Below, in pieces: positions 11,171-23,639 of a DNA stretch of 64,000 bases (positions are counted from its first letter, which is position 1; each line of letters starts with the position of its first letter). The position numbers and the translations under genes were made by a program. This DNA comes from Paragonimus westermani. Its lineage: Eukaryota > Platyhelminthes > Trematoda > Plagiorchiida > Troglotrematidae. A model generated the notes under the pieces. It ran no database searches and was not told the DNA's origin. It saw only the letters and a list, made by a program, of their open reading frames with translations. Where the stretch lies: assembly GCA_008508345.1 (NCBI GenBank), contig QNGE01000127.1, positions 318,596 through 382,595 on the forward strand, written 5' to 3'.

Positions 11171-11683
11171 ATTGACGATCAAGATGTCGTCGGAAAGACA
11201 CAGTCCCAAATTGTTGCAATGCTTCGCGTCAAACCAGTTGGAAGTGTCGTCAAGTTACTTGTTAGTCGTCAGATATCGCAAACCACAGAGGTACCGGGCA
11301 CGACACTCCGAAGGCGATTGCCATTTCAATCTGGTCAGTGTCCAACTTACGGGCCCCAGGTTGGTGCAGACGCTGACCACTCTGTGAAACCTTGTCCTGA
11401 AAGTTGTCCCTATCAACCGTTTTGCAACACTGACGTCGGTGGACCTTGCGATAGTCGAGCGTTTGCTTCGGTGTCACATAACTTGCCATTGACAGATGCA
11501 ACTGTACGTCGGGTTCCACCGTTTTCCCACACTGTCTCGACAACTAAGGTGCACTCTGGATCGATCCAACATAGCCATCCCTCAGACAGGTCTTTCTATA
11601 GATGTGCATCTCCGACTCTACCATTACGTAGCGCAAACTGGACAGAGGAATTTCCAGAATTAGTCGAAAGAGCAGAGTACCCG
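11171..11683 (+). CDS. par-3: PAR-3 homologue, exon 6 (second half of PDZ2 and PDZ2-PDZ3 linker)
   Basis: Exon of exactly 171 codons, phase 0 at both ends, between acceptor ttactccag (ends 11170) and donor gtaggt at 11684. It finishes PDZ2: IDDQDVVGKTQSQIVAMLR (helix alpha-B) followed by SVVKLLVSRQ (last strand), matching the family pattern NGVDL-GKSQEEVVSLLR...VSLLVFRQ. The other 130 residues form the linker to PDZ3. It is unusually cysteine-rich for a cytoplasmic linker (CPESCPYQPFC, then GGPCDSR) and ends TEEFPELVERAEYP. The cysteine spacing suggests no metal site I recognise. The following intron is about 7.3 kb. Confidence 0.93.
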
Positions 11684-13407
11684 GTAGGTTTGAACGGTAA
11701 TACCATCAGATTTGTTGTACGAAATGAAAATTTCACTTTATGTGGGCCCATTATTTGTTATTTCTGTACAGTTGTGAAAAGTTTACATGTTGATGTAACG
11801 ATATACCTTCCAGTAATTCGGCATTTTGAAGTATATTTGTAGTATATATGTATACCTTTACACAGTAGAATAATGCAGCTCTAAAAAATCAAAAAAGCGT
11901 AACGCATAACTTTGAATCTGATTTGCCAGTAGCTTTGCGTGTGTGTTCTGACTCTGAAAACGGCTGGAAAAGTGCTGATTAATGCGAAAGGTTTCCAAGG
12001 ACATGGTACTTGGTTATTAGAGGCACAACGAATGTACGACAACTCACTCCTTGCAGCGAGCTACTACTGTACGCTCCTTTGCGTGATTCCAGCGTGGGAT
12101 AGATAGGCGAACTAATCTTTTGTACGGTTGCATCTTGCCCAATTGGGGGTCTGGAGTGATTCCACTTGCGGTTTCGTCATAGGCAATACGGAAGCCTAGA
12201 TTGCAATGAATACCTCCGTAATTGGAAGTGTATCCGAATGATCTCACCAGAAGTGTACAACACTCCCTTCTGTTTGTGGACATCCTTAAGAAATGGAGAA
12301 CATGCTCATTATGTCGAGATATTCATTATGCGAAGAGATACACAATTCATCAATTAGAATAATTGCTACTTGTATGAGGTACAAGAAAATTACGCTTCAT
12401 ACTAGGGGCTCTCAGTAGAACAGATGGGCTACCATGTATTTGGCAATGCAACCCAATTATGAAGAAATTCATGTCAACGTGCCAACGAAAACGGAAAGGG
12501 AAACATTCAGAGGTTGGTCAAAAACTATGGATTTACATAGTTACAACGAAGTATGGTCAGGAGTTGTTGGGACAGAACTCATTGACCTACAGGGTCTAAG
12601 TCAGCTCCACTAAATTATCACGCAGCAGCCTAGGAAAAAAAAGAAGTAGACGGTCACGATTTTTTCATCCAACTGTGTTACGAAATTCGATGTGAATTTA
12701 GCACCTTCTTCACTCTGAACCTTCCCGTCCCCACTGGTGTTTTATGGTATTCTTTTTCTCTGGTAGTTGTGAAACCATCTTCAACTCATCGATTTTGTTG
12801 TAGGCAGTGTGATTTCCATGTAGAGTTTTGCCGTATGCTTGAAGTTTCTTCTCGACATCAAACATGCCGTTGGAAGCAGATAGACTTAGGTCGATGGACG
12901 CTCCGCCTATGGAGTGTAAGGGATAAAAACAATATACAGGACAGATGGAAGTGGCCCTGTAAAAAAACACCACTTCTGTATACTAACAATAAGACTACTT
13001 CGTGAAATCAAGCATGAGTATAAGTTCGGAGGAAGTGAACAGACAAGCAAGAACAAGCCACATCAGCACGTACTCTTCCTCCATCGTAGGGTGTACAACG
13101 TCCCTCATAGGCATAATCTGGTTCATGTCTGTCGAACTAATAGAAGTTTATGACAAGTAGATTGATTACTGCCGGATGTCCACTGTGTCCACCACTGGTC
13201 ATGTGTGTGCAACGTTCAATCTACGTAAACCAAAAGTCCCATATTACTAAACAACAGTCAAAATGTGGCGAATAAAGCAAGGATTTCTTTGATTTCATTT
13301 AGAAAGTAAGTTCAAGGTTGGAGGTCATCGTTTGAAATGAGCAGGAGAGTTACCGTCTTCACTCCAGTCGATCGTTATTCACAAGTGAACGTGGTTGACT
13401 GATGGGT
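11684..13407. other. First part of 7.3-kb PAR-3 intron
   Basis: The frame stays open for 50 codons beyond the donor, but the residues turn Phe/Tyr/Val-rich and unstructured, as expected for intron. No other signal was recognised. Confidence 0.5.
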
Positions 13408-13505
13408 CGATCGTGCCCAGTGTGAAGTAAATGGCACAGTGGTCAACACGGTCGTCTTATGAAAATAAGGTCAGAGTTCAAGTTCAGACTGTGGCTAGGC
13501 TATAA
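13408..13505 (+). mobile_element. SINE family 1, degraded plus-strand copy
   Basis: Contains tggcacagtggtcaacacgg (A box) and gagttcaagttc (decayed B box) at the same spacing as the 43.5-kb copy. The non-tRNA tail is not clear. Confidence 0.6.
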
Positions 13506-13629
13506 TTTACTGAAAAAATCTAACAAAACGAAAGTTCGGGTCTATACCTTTTCCAGTTGAAGGTGCCTCCATATTAGTTTATGATAGTCCAAGGAGTTTA
13601 TCTAGGTTTCAGTTATGAGAGGAGCTGTG

Positions 13630-14150
13630 TAACTGTTTCACCGTGGATAGGTTGACAGAGGGATTAGTGGGCTCCTGTGGTGTGAGAAGACAGATCTGTC
13701 GATTACACAGAGTAGACGGAGCTGGCCCGCCTGTACCCTACTGACAGACCAACGGGGGAGCAGGTTAACCGGTAAGCAGTGAGCACTCGACTCGTGGGTG
13801 TACCTGTGGGACCTAAAAACACTGACAACACCCTTGACAAACTGCTCGTGGGTACAGGACCGGCCCACTTCAATTGCCACAGGCTTCGGTCGGCATCGTT
13901 CGGGGGGCCGGATACTTCGAATAAGCCCTGTTTGAGGCGGTCTAATGGTAAGCGTACCGGTAACAGCAGGATGGCAGTCTCGACAGCTGGGAAAGGGCTG
14001 ATTCATCCTGGGTAATCGATCCATCTTGACTCACCATCTAGGCCACGAGAAGGAGGCACACGATTGTAGGCCCATTCTGGTCTTAAATGGCCTGAGTGTG
14101 ATTCAGGCAATCCAAAAGCTCCTTATGTGAGTGGTTTACGTTTTGGATGT
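13630..14150. other. GC-rich tract of unknown nature
   Basis: A sharply GC-richer patch within AT-rich intron, open on both strands (128 codons minus, 78 plus) simply because stops are rare. It contains gctggcccgcc, ccggcccactt and gcgtaccggtaacagcagg. The composition recalls the 5' regions of retrotransposons, but I recognise no protein motif, so the identity is unknown. Confidence 0.4.
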
Positions 14151-15210
14151 TAGCAGGATTAGCCGCAATTAACGGTATTCCAATGCTATTGCTGATCGAG
14201 CCAATGGTAAGCACTGGAAATTGTTAGCTAACTATGAACAGTTGCCAACCAGTAAGCTGTACTGAACTGGCCAAACAATCCACAATAGAAACGGACTACT
14301 CGATACGCACCACCTGTACACGTAGAGAGAGGCAGCTGCCGGAGAATCGAACTACCCATCAACTTTAATCAGTTTTAATCTTTTACCATTGTTCTGTGTC
14401 AGACCGTTCTGCAAGGTTTTTCTGAACCATACTACACACTGGCTACATGTAGAGGTTGTCGCTGTTGTGATATTAAACTCAGCTTCACGGATGCATAACT
14501 CTTCTGTTGCCCAAACACGTTAACTTAAGCCTATTACGTAGCTGACCAGATCAACCTGGATTGATAGTTTGTTGTCGGTCCCCTCTCTGTACCGATCGCC
14601 CACTTGATAACGGATGAGTGTCACTTACTCATCAATCCATCATTTCCCACTTGCTTCCACAAGTAACCTATATTTGGTTATTCCACTGTTCACTAGTTAT
14701 GGACTAACTCGGTAATGGTATATAAGAAGCAAAGTCGGTTCATTTTAATCGGAATTCACACGAGCTACCTTTTTTCTCCAACTGTGCGTATGTATTGAAC
14801 ATCCGATTTCTGGTAAGGCCTTAACCAAGAGAGAGTTTGGTATGAGAGTTTTACTAGCCACACAACCGGATCCTAATATTGTATGTGAATGAGACAGTGG
14901 TGGGCTCAACTAAGTATAAAAATATGTGAACGGGCACCTGATGATCAACCAACCGAACAAATCACGTTAGAAACTAATTACTGGATGCCCACCATATATC
15001 CGCTTCGTTTTGCTGAAACGTTTTAATATCCATTTGCCAAGACACCAGATATTCGCCAGCTGCAATAAGTTTAAGCATTCCTGGCATTTTTTTAAGATAT
15101 CCGCAAATAATTTCGTACGAACGAACTCAAACAGTTGGGGCGTCGTATTTAACATGTTATTGTCTAACAGTTTGCGAATAACACAACGTCATGAGCAATT
15201 TTCAATACTC
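14151..15210. other. PAR-3 intron, no gene seen
   Basis: Intron between PAR-3 exons 6 and 7. Nothing recognised. Confidence 0.5.
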
Positions 15211-15331
15211 TAAGCTTCAACCATCTCGGATGACCTTCCTCAGGAGTGTTGTAATCGAAGTCACATCAACAAAGGAAAAGAGGTCAAGTGGGATTTGCCA
15301 GGGTTAAGTTAATTTATGCTACATTTGACGT
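15211..15331 (+). repeat. Left arm of ~120-bp inverted repeat around Penelope-like relic 2
   Basis: Reverse complement of 16100-16226 with scattered differences. Landmarks are cctcaggagtg, gtgtaatcgaagtca and the outer aagcttcaacc against the partner's gtttcaaact. The inner edge matches through tatgctacatttgacgtg. Confidence 0.8.
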
Positions 15332-15344
15332 GTAACCCAAACCA

Positions 15345-16099
15345 ACCCATTCTGATCGGTATCTCAACTTCAACTCGTCGCATCCCATCGGTATGACGAG
15401 AGCAGTCATCAAATCACTTGTCAATAGAGCTAATAAGATCTGCACCACTGAGCTCTCCAAAACAACAGAGATTTCTCATATCAAAGAAGTGCTAGCCGCT
15501 AATCACTATCCAAACGCATTTACTGGGAAAATTAAACGCATTTCCACGAAGGAGGAGACCAAAACAATCACAAATGTCAAGCCTACTGTGCAAACACCGT
15601 ATTGTGAACAAAAGTATGAAAAATTTCGCTCCATTCTCTCTGAGTACGTTATCCGGACTGTATTTCGCTTAAACCATACCACAGAATGACTGATGACATC
15701 TTGAAGATCCAGCTTCTATGGGGACCAGAGCAGACTGCAATGCCAGCTACATTAGGGAAAAAAGTATACAACTGAAATTACGTGTTACGGAATAAAAGAG
15801 GCACACACCTATCAATTTCAGTAGCTGGAGAAGGATTCTGCCATTGCAATACGTGCAATGTCAGAGAATTACAAGGTAGGTTTTGATCAAGCTCGAGTGA
15901 TTCACAAGGGTCTACTTTCCTATGCGGAGCGGTACTGTGCTGTAGCTCTCAGCATTTACACACAGCACGCCTGTGTTAATTGCGATGATAGCAAACCCCT
16001 GTCTGTAGTGTTGTGTGGATGCATAAACAGCACCTAACACGAACTCGTCTCATCTACATCTCTCTCATCCCCACTTGGTAGGCAAATGATTAGATCAAT
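15345..16099 (+). mobile_element. Penelope-like retroelement relic 2: RT thumb and endonuclease
   Basis: From about 15354 the plus strand reads DRYLNFNSSHPIG, then AVIKSLVNRANKICTTE, SHIKEVLAANHYP and TVFRLNHT, the characteristic region between the RT and endonuclease of Penelope-like elements (family LNFNSNHP, VRTLFRRA, YGIRTVFRPNHT). The open frame runs 15393-15689. Beyond it, in shifted frames with stops, come ASYIREKS (decayed GIY-YIG core, family SYIGETS) and AHTYQFQ-LEKDSAIAI (family H-H-D-Ala-Ile-A block), ending near LLSYAER. Frameshifts near 15355 and 15690 and at least two stops make it a pseudogene. It lies sense to PAR-3, inside the 7.3-kb intron, between inverted arms. Confidence 0.82.
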
Positions 16100-16226
16100 C
16101 ACATCAGATGCAGCATAGATTGACCTAACCACGGCAAATCTTACGTGACCTCTGTTCTTTGTTGATTTGACTTCGATTACACCACTCCTGAGGGAGGCCA
16201 CCCGAGGAGTTTGAAACGTGGAGTGT
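16100..16226 (-). repeat. Right arm of ~120-bp inverted repeat around Penelope-like relic 2
   Basis: Partner of 15211-15331. Outer part ctgagggaggccacccgagg pairs with the left arm's cggatgaccttcctcag with several changes. Confidence 0.8.
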
Positions 16227-16351
16227 TACAACTTGTTTCCAACATTTTTTGTTACTGCTTTAGTTTTCTGGAGAAGCTCTACACGTCTAACCAATATGCA
16301 GGATGTCGCTGTCCAAAATGCACATAGGCCTATAACATAGTCAACCCGATG

Positions 16352-16372
16352 TACTACTACTACTACTACTAC
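16352..16372. repeat. (TAC)7 microsatellite
   Basis: Seven perfect TAC units in intronic DNA. Confidence 0.95.
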
Positions 16373-19011
16373 GTCGCCAGACACTTGGTACCCAAATGCA
16401 AACTAATAGACTGTCCTATTCAGGAGTTGATTATTCGCAAACAGAACAACTGGGCGTGTTTTATCATGTTGTTGCATACTATTATCACCACACTTCTTCA
16501 GATGACTTATCCGGACAAATCGCACGCCACTCACATTTGGTGATCATTTCTGAAGGATTGCCCTCGAGTATGAGTTCACCTCTTTGTCGCACCAGTTGCT
16601 CTGATTTTTTTGACCACACTTCACATGTCCTCTAGTTGACTAATCATCGAAGAGTAGGGTTTTCAACCGATGTACTGGATCTTTGAACACACTTCCTAGA
16701 TCCGTGCAACGGGACGCAATGTCACAGACCATCACTGAGTACCTCCTCACGTTAACCTCATGAATATCTTGTACGTTTTCTTCAGATGGGCCCACCTGAC
16801 AGTTCCAAGCGAATTTGAAGGCTGCGATAACTTGTGGTGATGTGCAATTTGTATTTCGTTAGTGCTGTTCTTGGTCGAGCTTTGCCTGTTATTTTACCCA
16901 ACTTGAACCAATTTCCATTCGTCATGATTCGCTCGAGTGTCCTAGTTATTCAATCAAAGTTGGCCTGAGACTTTGAAGACTTCACATCGGGGATTTGTTT
17001 TGAATAAGTTGGATATCATATATTTCCAGCTTTGTGGAAAGACACCGGACTACACATCCTGGTTTTCACAGGCACAGGCCCTACCGAGGAGCGATCAATT
17101 AGAAAGTCTATCATTTTGGGAAATTTGCGATCGGCTATGAGTACTGGTCAATTTACATGCCATAAGCATTGTCAGGTTAATTGCACTTGCGACTGAACTT
17201 TGAATCTCCAATAGCTGCAACCTTGTCAATAGCACAGCCTACAATTTTTAACTGATGTAGTAACTTAGAGGTCAACCAGTCGTGCAGCGTTCATCTGAGC
17301 AGATGCAACCGATAAGTACCCCATTCTTAAGTTACTTGTGAACATGATTCATATAAGATGTTCTAATGGAAACAAATCTTTCGGGTTATGCACCTTTGAG
17401 CCCCGTGGCCAACTGCAACTGAGAGAGGGAACCAATATTAGTTCATGACTTTTAATCAGAGTGCCATACTTAAGGGGTGCATAATGCAAACAATATCTGA
17501 CATTCAAATGTCATGCGGTTGGACAAGCGTGAGAGATTGATCGCTCTCAAATAGTCATTGCAACCCGGTTCATCACGCCCGGTCTGCTTTCCGTAGGTAC
17601 TCAGGAATGATCGATGATCTAATGTGCGGTCTACGCGTCTTGTGATCTTTGTGACCGAGAAACCTGATTGGCTGAGTATCCACGTGCTTAGATTGAAAAA
17701 ATCGATATACTTTCTTTGTTGTCTTTCTCTATGTGGCTTTCATACCAAACCTTGAGTGAATAGGTAAAACTGTCAAACACAAATTGGTCTAGGAAAGAAG
17801 CGGTTGTGAACAATCTGGGTCTCAGTTGGTCACGAACCAAAGGCAAAACCAGCTTGCCCTATTGCGGTAAATCTTTGACTTGCTAATGCGCTCATCCATT
17901 CCATTGTCATATGAAATCCAACAAACGATCTTCAGAAAAGAGTGTCATTACTAAATTTCTCAGAGTTCATGCTGAAACTTACCGACATCACGACTGAGCA
18001 TTGGCGCCAGGTTGTTGGTGCCAGATTAGTTAATGTCAAGTATAACCATTCGTGAAGTCGAAGCACAGACTGTTCGAAATTAGGTATTTTTAATTTTACA
18101 GTTTTACGACACTTCTTGCCACTCTTAAGTGCGATGTTATTCGAGGAACGAATCTCTATGTGTTTGGTGGGTGAATCTTTACACATAGGAATTCATACTG
18201 GGTGTGTTTATATCTGCACTATATGTATCTGCTCATGCATAGGCCGAAGGAGGTCAGGTAGGCTATGACTTCTGTGTGAAGTGTGATATTTCGTGGATTC
18301 TTAGTTTTGGATACGTGATTGAATCCTCAGCGACCATGTGGATCTGTGATTCTAGTCACAGCTACGATCCAGTTGTTCGTGCTCGGTCAACAAGAGTTAC
18401 TTAACTCACAAGCACCTACCCAGCTCCCCCCAATAACGTTAGCGGAACAAATTAAGGCCAAACCAGGGGGTGTTGATGGCTGAATGGACAAGTGGATGTA
18501 TACGTACGTGATCCAATCAACAGGTTTGTTCAGTCGGTATGCAATCTTCATCAGTATTATCTTTAATTTCCCAGAAGACAGAATTGCGACATATGGTACT
18601 TTGGAAACTTTGAGCCACTTCGGATACCATTAACTGTACAGATAATTGAGTGCTTCCGTAGTTACTTCGTCACAGATGCTTGCCAACCCTAGTCTACGTT
18701 GCTAACAAGTTAACCTCAAGGTTTCTTACTGATCATGGATTTCAGATCGCAATATTTTTATCGTCTTCACTCTTCGTCTTCTCTCACTCTGTTATTGCTG
18801 AATTAACTTTATTACAACAAATGTGTAACCCACTCGTGCTTCCTTAATCAAGTGTGACCCAAGTACTTAAGTTCAGAACCTACTTCTGAATGCCTTGTGT
18901 ACGAGAGAACTTGTTCAGTTAGGTAACCTAACCGGGAAGTGATCAAACAATTACGATTCAAGGTTTACCAAAATGTAATGTTACAGTTTGGCTGCTCTTG
19001 TTTTACAACAG
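16373..19011. other. Rest of PAR-3 intron 6, mostly unassigned
   Basis: AT-rich with no recognised gene. A decayed family-2 SINE lies at 17830-17930. Confidence 0.5.
17830..17930 (-). mobile_element. SINE family 2, decayed minus-strand copy
   Basis: Shares cgaacca (B box side), the gcttgccctattgcggtaa region and the tail ccattccattgtcatatgaaatcca with the copy at 6829-7040, with a deletion in the middle. Confidence 0.5.
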
Positions 19012-19446
19012 TCTTACCCGGACGTGTTCATTCTGAAGTTAGACATACCCCTGGTTCTTACCACAATCAGTCGGCTAGGAGCATGCGAGACGGAAAAAAT
19101 TGAACAGTCAACAGCCCACATCGCCACCACCACCTGTTCCCCGAAGGCTGCCGGTGGCGTCATAGATGCTCCACGTGATGTTGCAGCTAGTGTTGCTTCT
19201 GGAACTGCTGTTGTCAGCGCTAGCGGTACAAGCGCTGTGTCTCGTCACATGCGGCTCGGCGTGAGTGTTCGTGAGACCTACTCTTCCAGGGCGTCAAAAA
19301 TCTCTCAGAAAATCGGAGGAGACACACTGTTGGACAAAGGAGGCAGTCTACCTTTGGGTCGAGCTGATGAATTGTGGTCAGGCGCTGATTCAATCTACGG
19401 TGGTGTATTGGTCAAAGGAATTATTGATGGTGGCGCTGCACACATG
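19012..19446 (+). CDS. par-3: PAR-3 homologue, exon 7 (first half of PDZ3)
   Basis: Exon of 145 codons, phase 0 at both ends, between a T-rich acceptor (ttttacaacag, ends 19011) and donor gtgagt at 19447. The start DVFILKLDIPL matches the first strand of PAR-3 PDZ3 (family pattern FLTFEIPL). LGVSV is the carboxylate loop, and GVLVKGIIDGGAAHM matches the family IFVKSIINGGAASK. Two insertions interrupt the fold: about 66 residues between strand 1 and LGVSV (Ala/Ser/Thr-rich), and about 30 extra residues between strands 2 and 3. In animals PDZ3 contributes to binding of PAR-6/aPKC and PTEN-type ligands. The domain is completed by exon 8, 6.9 kb downstream. Confidence 0.93.
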
Positions 19447-19448
19447 GT

Positions 19449-22400
19449 GAGTTTTCTTAGTCTGAAACACTTGTGCGTAAGTCTGCAGTAAAGGTATTTC
19501 CCATTCACAGTTGCACTAGCCAATGTTTGGCCAAATCATTGTCCTCTCATTTGCGAAACTTCCAGATTACTCGTAAGCTTAGTATTTGCTATTTTTATCT
19601 CACTGTACAAGTACAGGGGTCACATTCGAGCTGTATATCTGACTTGAGCATAGCAACAGGATGTGCTAGTATCCTCGGAATAGACATGGATTAGAGTAAG
19701 CCTCCGTAATCTACAATCCACCGGTAGATTAAGACATGTCAGTTGGAAACAGCTGGTCCGCGATGTCCGAGGAAACAGTTGTGATCCCCGGTCAAGTAGT
19801 CGAAATCACCCATTTTACTTGCACTTCTGTCATGCCCGTACTGCAGTCGTAAGATTTCAACCGTTTTCGGCAATGTTTACTGTCAATGCTGAAACCCGTG
19901 CAAAAATTTCAACCATTGCTTATTCTCACCTAAGGGAAATTATTTTACGTCGGTATATGGAATAATCCGGCCAACTTGCGAATAGTTTAACTTGATTACT
20001 ACTGGCACCTTCTCCCAGCCGTCGCAATCTCACAGACTCTTCAGTAAGCAATACAACTGAGTTGTGCTCTTCCTAGAGCTTTTCAATAGTGCCTAGCCAT
20101 ACATCGTAGAACATCCTCATCGAGAATTCAACCGAGATTATTTGTCAGAATGAGAATGGCTTAACAAACGTGACAGCTCAGCACAACCAATGAAATCTCA
20201 CATTATCCTCTACTGGCAAACTTAGTGAGCCAGTTTTTGGCAGGGTAGGACACACATGTTCCGACAGCGTATTATCAAACAAGAAAAAGAAACGAATTCA
20301 GGCGGTAGGGTTGACAGGCATAAGCTAAGCTACCCAGAGTAAGGGTACTACACATACTCGTGAAAATGACCTATCCACAACTACATTAAATGCTAGAAGT
20401 TGTCTTTATCAACCCAAAACTTTTGAAAATGACTCACGATTTATTTAATATGATCGTTCACTTTCACCACAGTGGCACGTTGAACGTTTCCGGTAGTCAC
20501 TTTCTCGAAGTTCAAATTCATGACAACACTTTTGTAAATGGATGTCTAAGCCCTTTCGCTACTGCTGAGCAGGGCGTCGACTAGTCGTGAGTTGTTGGGA
20601 TAACTTTCCTATCGGAACCTGACGGATTCCGTTCACAATAAAAACTACACTTCTCTAGAAGTCTTCTGTGTGTGTAGTCTATCAGGTTTCCCATCATGAA
20701 ATGTGTCTCTAGGAACCAATCTTCCTTTTCATCGGAGACATGCAAGGTTGTCTTTTCTCTGGATATCACCACTTAGATACCATACATGTTTATCACAAGC
20801 TAAGGCCTCTTGGGTTCATGCAAGTCAATTCAGTCGTATACATATTCCACAGCTCTACTCTTCAACAAATAAACTAGTCAAATCTTAACTTGCTTCTTCT
20901 AACTGCTCAAGGCGATAGTGCTGAGCTGGTCAACAGAGGTAGAATTGCCGTTAGAGGACATGTCCGTGCATTTTGCGTATTCATTAAAATTAGCTAAGAT
21001 AAAGGCATGACCCTTTAGTAGAGTACAGTGGTGATTCATCAACTGACCACACTGGGGAGTAAGTGTTGACCTTTCCCATATCGGCTGAGAATGGGTAGTT
21101 TAATCTAGTGGGTCAGGTTAGGGTTTGTGGATGCTTGAGTAAGCATTCATTCTGTGTGTGCGCGCCTAGCTGTGATTCACATCGTTATGAGAGTACAATC
21201 ACGTGTTAGTATACTGAAATACTCCTTGTCCTATATTTTTTGGCATGTTTCTCTGCAGCTTAGGTTTTACCATTCAAGTCTATTTTTGTTTTCAAGAATT
21301 AGGGTTTTACTTTCATACCAGGCCATCCTCTGTCTATCCAGCACTGAGCTGCTGGACCAAGAGAGTCCCCACTCAAACTTTTCTTGATCTTGGTCCTTCG
21401 GGTTTTCACTGGACAAGTGGCATGTGAGTAGAACCATATGTGGTGCAATGTAAGCCACTTCTGGTGACTGTTGTGCACAGGCCCCTTTTGACTTTATCAC
21501 TGTGCTAGGATAGTTAAAAAAAATCGTCGCCAACCCGCTTTCGACCGCTTTACCACACATGTTGTGTGCTGTAATGACGAGAATTCGCTACACTATTTTG
21601 ATAGGTGATCTGAGCAATGCGCATCACCTTGCAATATGCCAGGAAACAACGAACTATCGTACGCAAGGCGGTAGGGATATCAGCGTTATTTCACTGGGTT
21701 ACTCGTTCCATTCAGACATTAGTATACACGAATGTAATTTGCAATTCTTACCTGTAGATAACTCTGGAGCGTCATTCATTTACTAACGTGTTGACTGACT
21801 CTTGTTCAGAAAGGGGTTGCTGAACGTTGGACCAAAGGGTAATCGGGATGGTGTGTTGACACGTCGAGGTTTACGGAATGCATGTCTTCCACGTGGTGAC
21901 GTGTTATTCAGATGCAAACGAGTCGGGCATTATTGAGATTAAATATAAGTGTATAGATGTGGGAATTTCGCAAATTGCTTCTGTGTGCACAGCATGGAGT
22001 CTTTGATTTGGATTGTAATATTCTTTACTGTAGATAATACGCAGCATGACAAAACAAAAGGTGTTATGGAATGCAGTTTCGATGATTTTCGGCTCGTTAT
22101 CCACAGTGATTACACGCCAGTATTCAGAGCAGGTTTTATTCTACCATAATGCGAGAATTCTGTTTGAAAATCACCGTGCATTTTCCACTCCACAACAACA
22201 AGTGTGAATAAACACAGTAGGGTTAGAAAAATTTGACAAACTACTATTAAGTTGTGGCCATAAACTTGAAATGAGACTCATTGAAAGAGCTGTTCAAAAC
22301 ATCTAGATAGACCATGACAGTGAAAATAAATTCATGTTCTCCCAATAACCTTCCATAGCGACTGAACAGGTGCAAAGCGGAATAAAAAATATGACTTCTG

Positions 22401-23600
22401 TGAATGCCGTTGTTTATTAAAACAGCCCACTTTATCCTTGTTTGCAACATTAGCAGACTTTAAGAAACACTTATTTAGATACTTGGGTTTTCTGGCTCTT
22501 AACAGTTATGGTGTAAATTTGGATCTTTGGTTGTTTTTCTAATAAGCCATATTCCGCTTTCCTGCGGTTCGATCTGTATGCTAACTGTTACTGTGGAATT
22601 AGTTTCATTTGCAATGCACGTGAGCTGTACACTTCGGTTGAATTGCTGTCGTTCAACGAATTATATCACATCGATGCTATTCGTAGCCACGACCAGCACT
22701 GTTGTGATACACGTGAATAGTTAGCCTTGAATTGCACAATCGTGGAAAATTTGTCTGTTTGACGTTGTCATTTAGGTCACTAAAATAAAATAAACATCAT
22801 GTTGTACCCGTTTGATTGCAATCTACCTAACAACATCATGTGACAAAAAATTTGAAATAGATATCAATATAGTGACATCGTTTTTACTTCCAGCTCATAA
22901 TCAGTGATGAACCGTTTTGACTGTCCGTAACTTGCCTGTGGGGCGATAGTAAGAATCCTTCACCAAATAATCTACTTAAGACGTGAAACTCATTAATTCA
23001 GATTGTATTACCACGTCGTGTGCATTTTCGTACAAATCGCCGATATATAGGCGTTGCACATGAAACCAGTATCAAATATGGGCAATTATTGCAGCAGTAC
23101 ATACGTGTCTTATAACAAACTTGGTTTATTAGTAGATTTTATCGGTAAATCCATCAAAGTTACCACGGACAAGCTCCATATATGAGGATTCACAACTTCC
23201 GAAACTACAATTTCAGTATATCGGTAGGGCTATTTTGAAATTATTTCTGTCATTCTGTGAAATTTTCACATGCGTTCACGATAAAACACAATACTTCCTG
23301 CCCTGTAGTATTTATTCATAACAGGTAGTCCCGTACGAAACTCCAGTGGCTTACACATTGGATTAACAGTAGGTTGGATCCAACATAAGGCTTGAGTATT
23401 CATTATCGGCACTGAATCACTATTGGCGGTACAATCTCGAAGTGGTGTCAGCGTCAGTTGCTTGAGTAATCCCATCGAGGCAAGTCCCACTTTTGAGCTC
23501 CTAGTGTATAGCGCATAACACACTGAGGCTAATAGGTAACCGAGTCGAAACACGAAATTTCTGAGTTCGCAAAGGAGATGTAACCTAAGGGTGTGTGGTC
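19449..23600. other. First part of 6.9-kb intron splitting PDZ3
   Basis: AT-rich. Several 60-97 codon open frames overlap on both strands (for example 21154-21560), none with a recognisable motif. Nothing else seen. Confidence 0.5.
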
Positions 23601-23639
23601 TCAAACAGAGTCCAAACCCAAACAATGTATCTTACGTAA

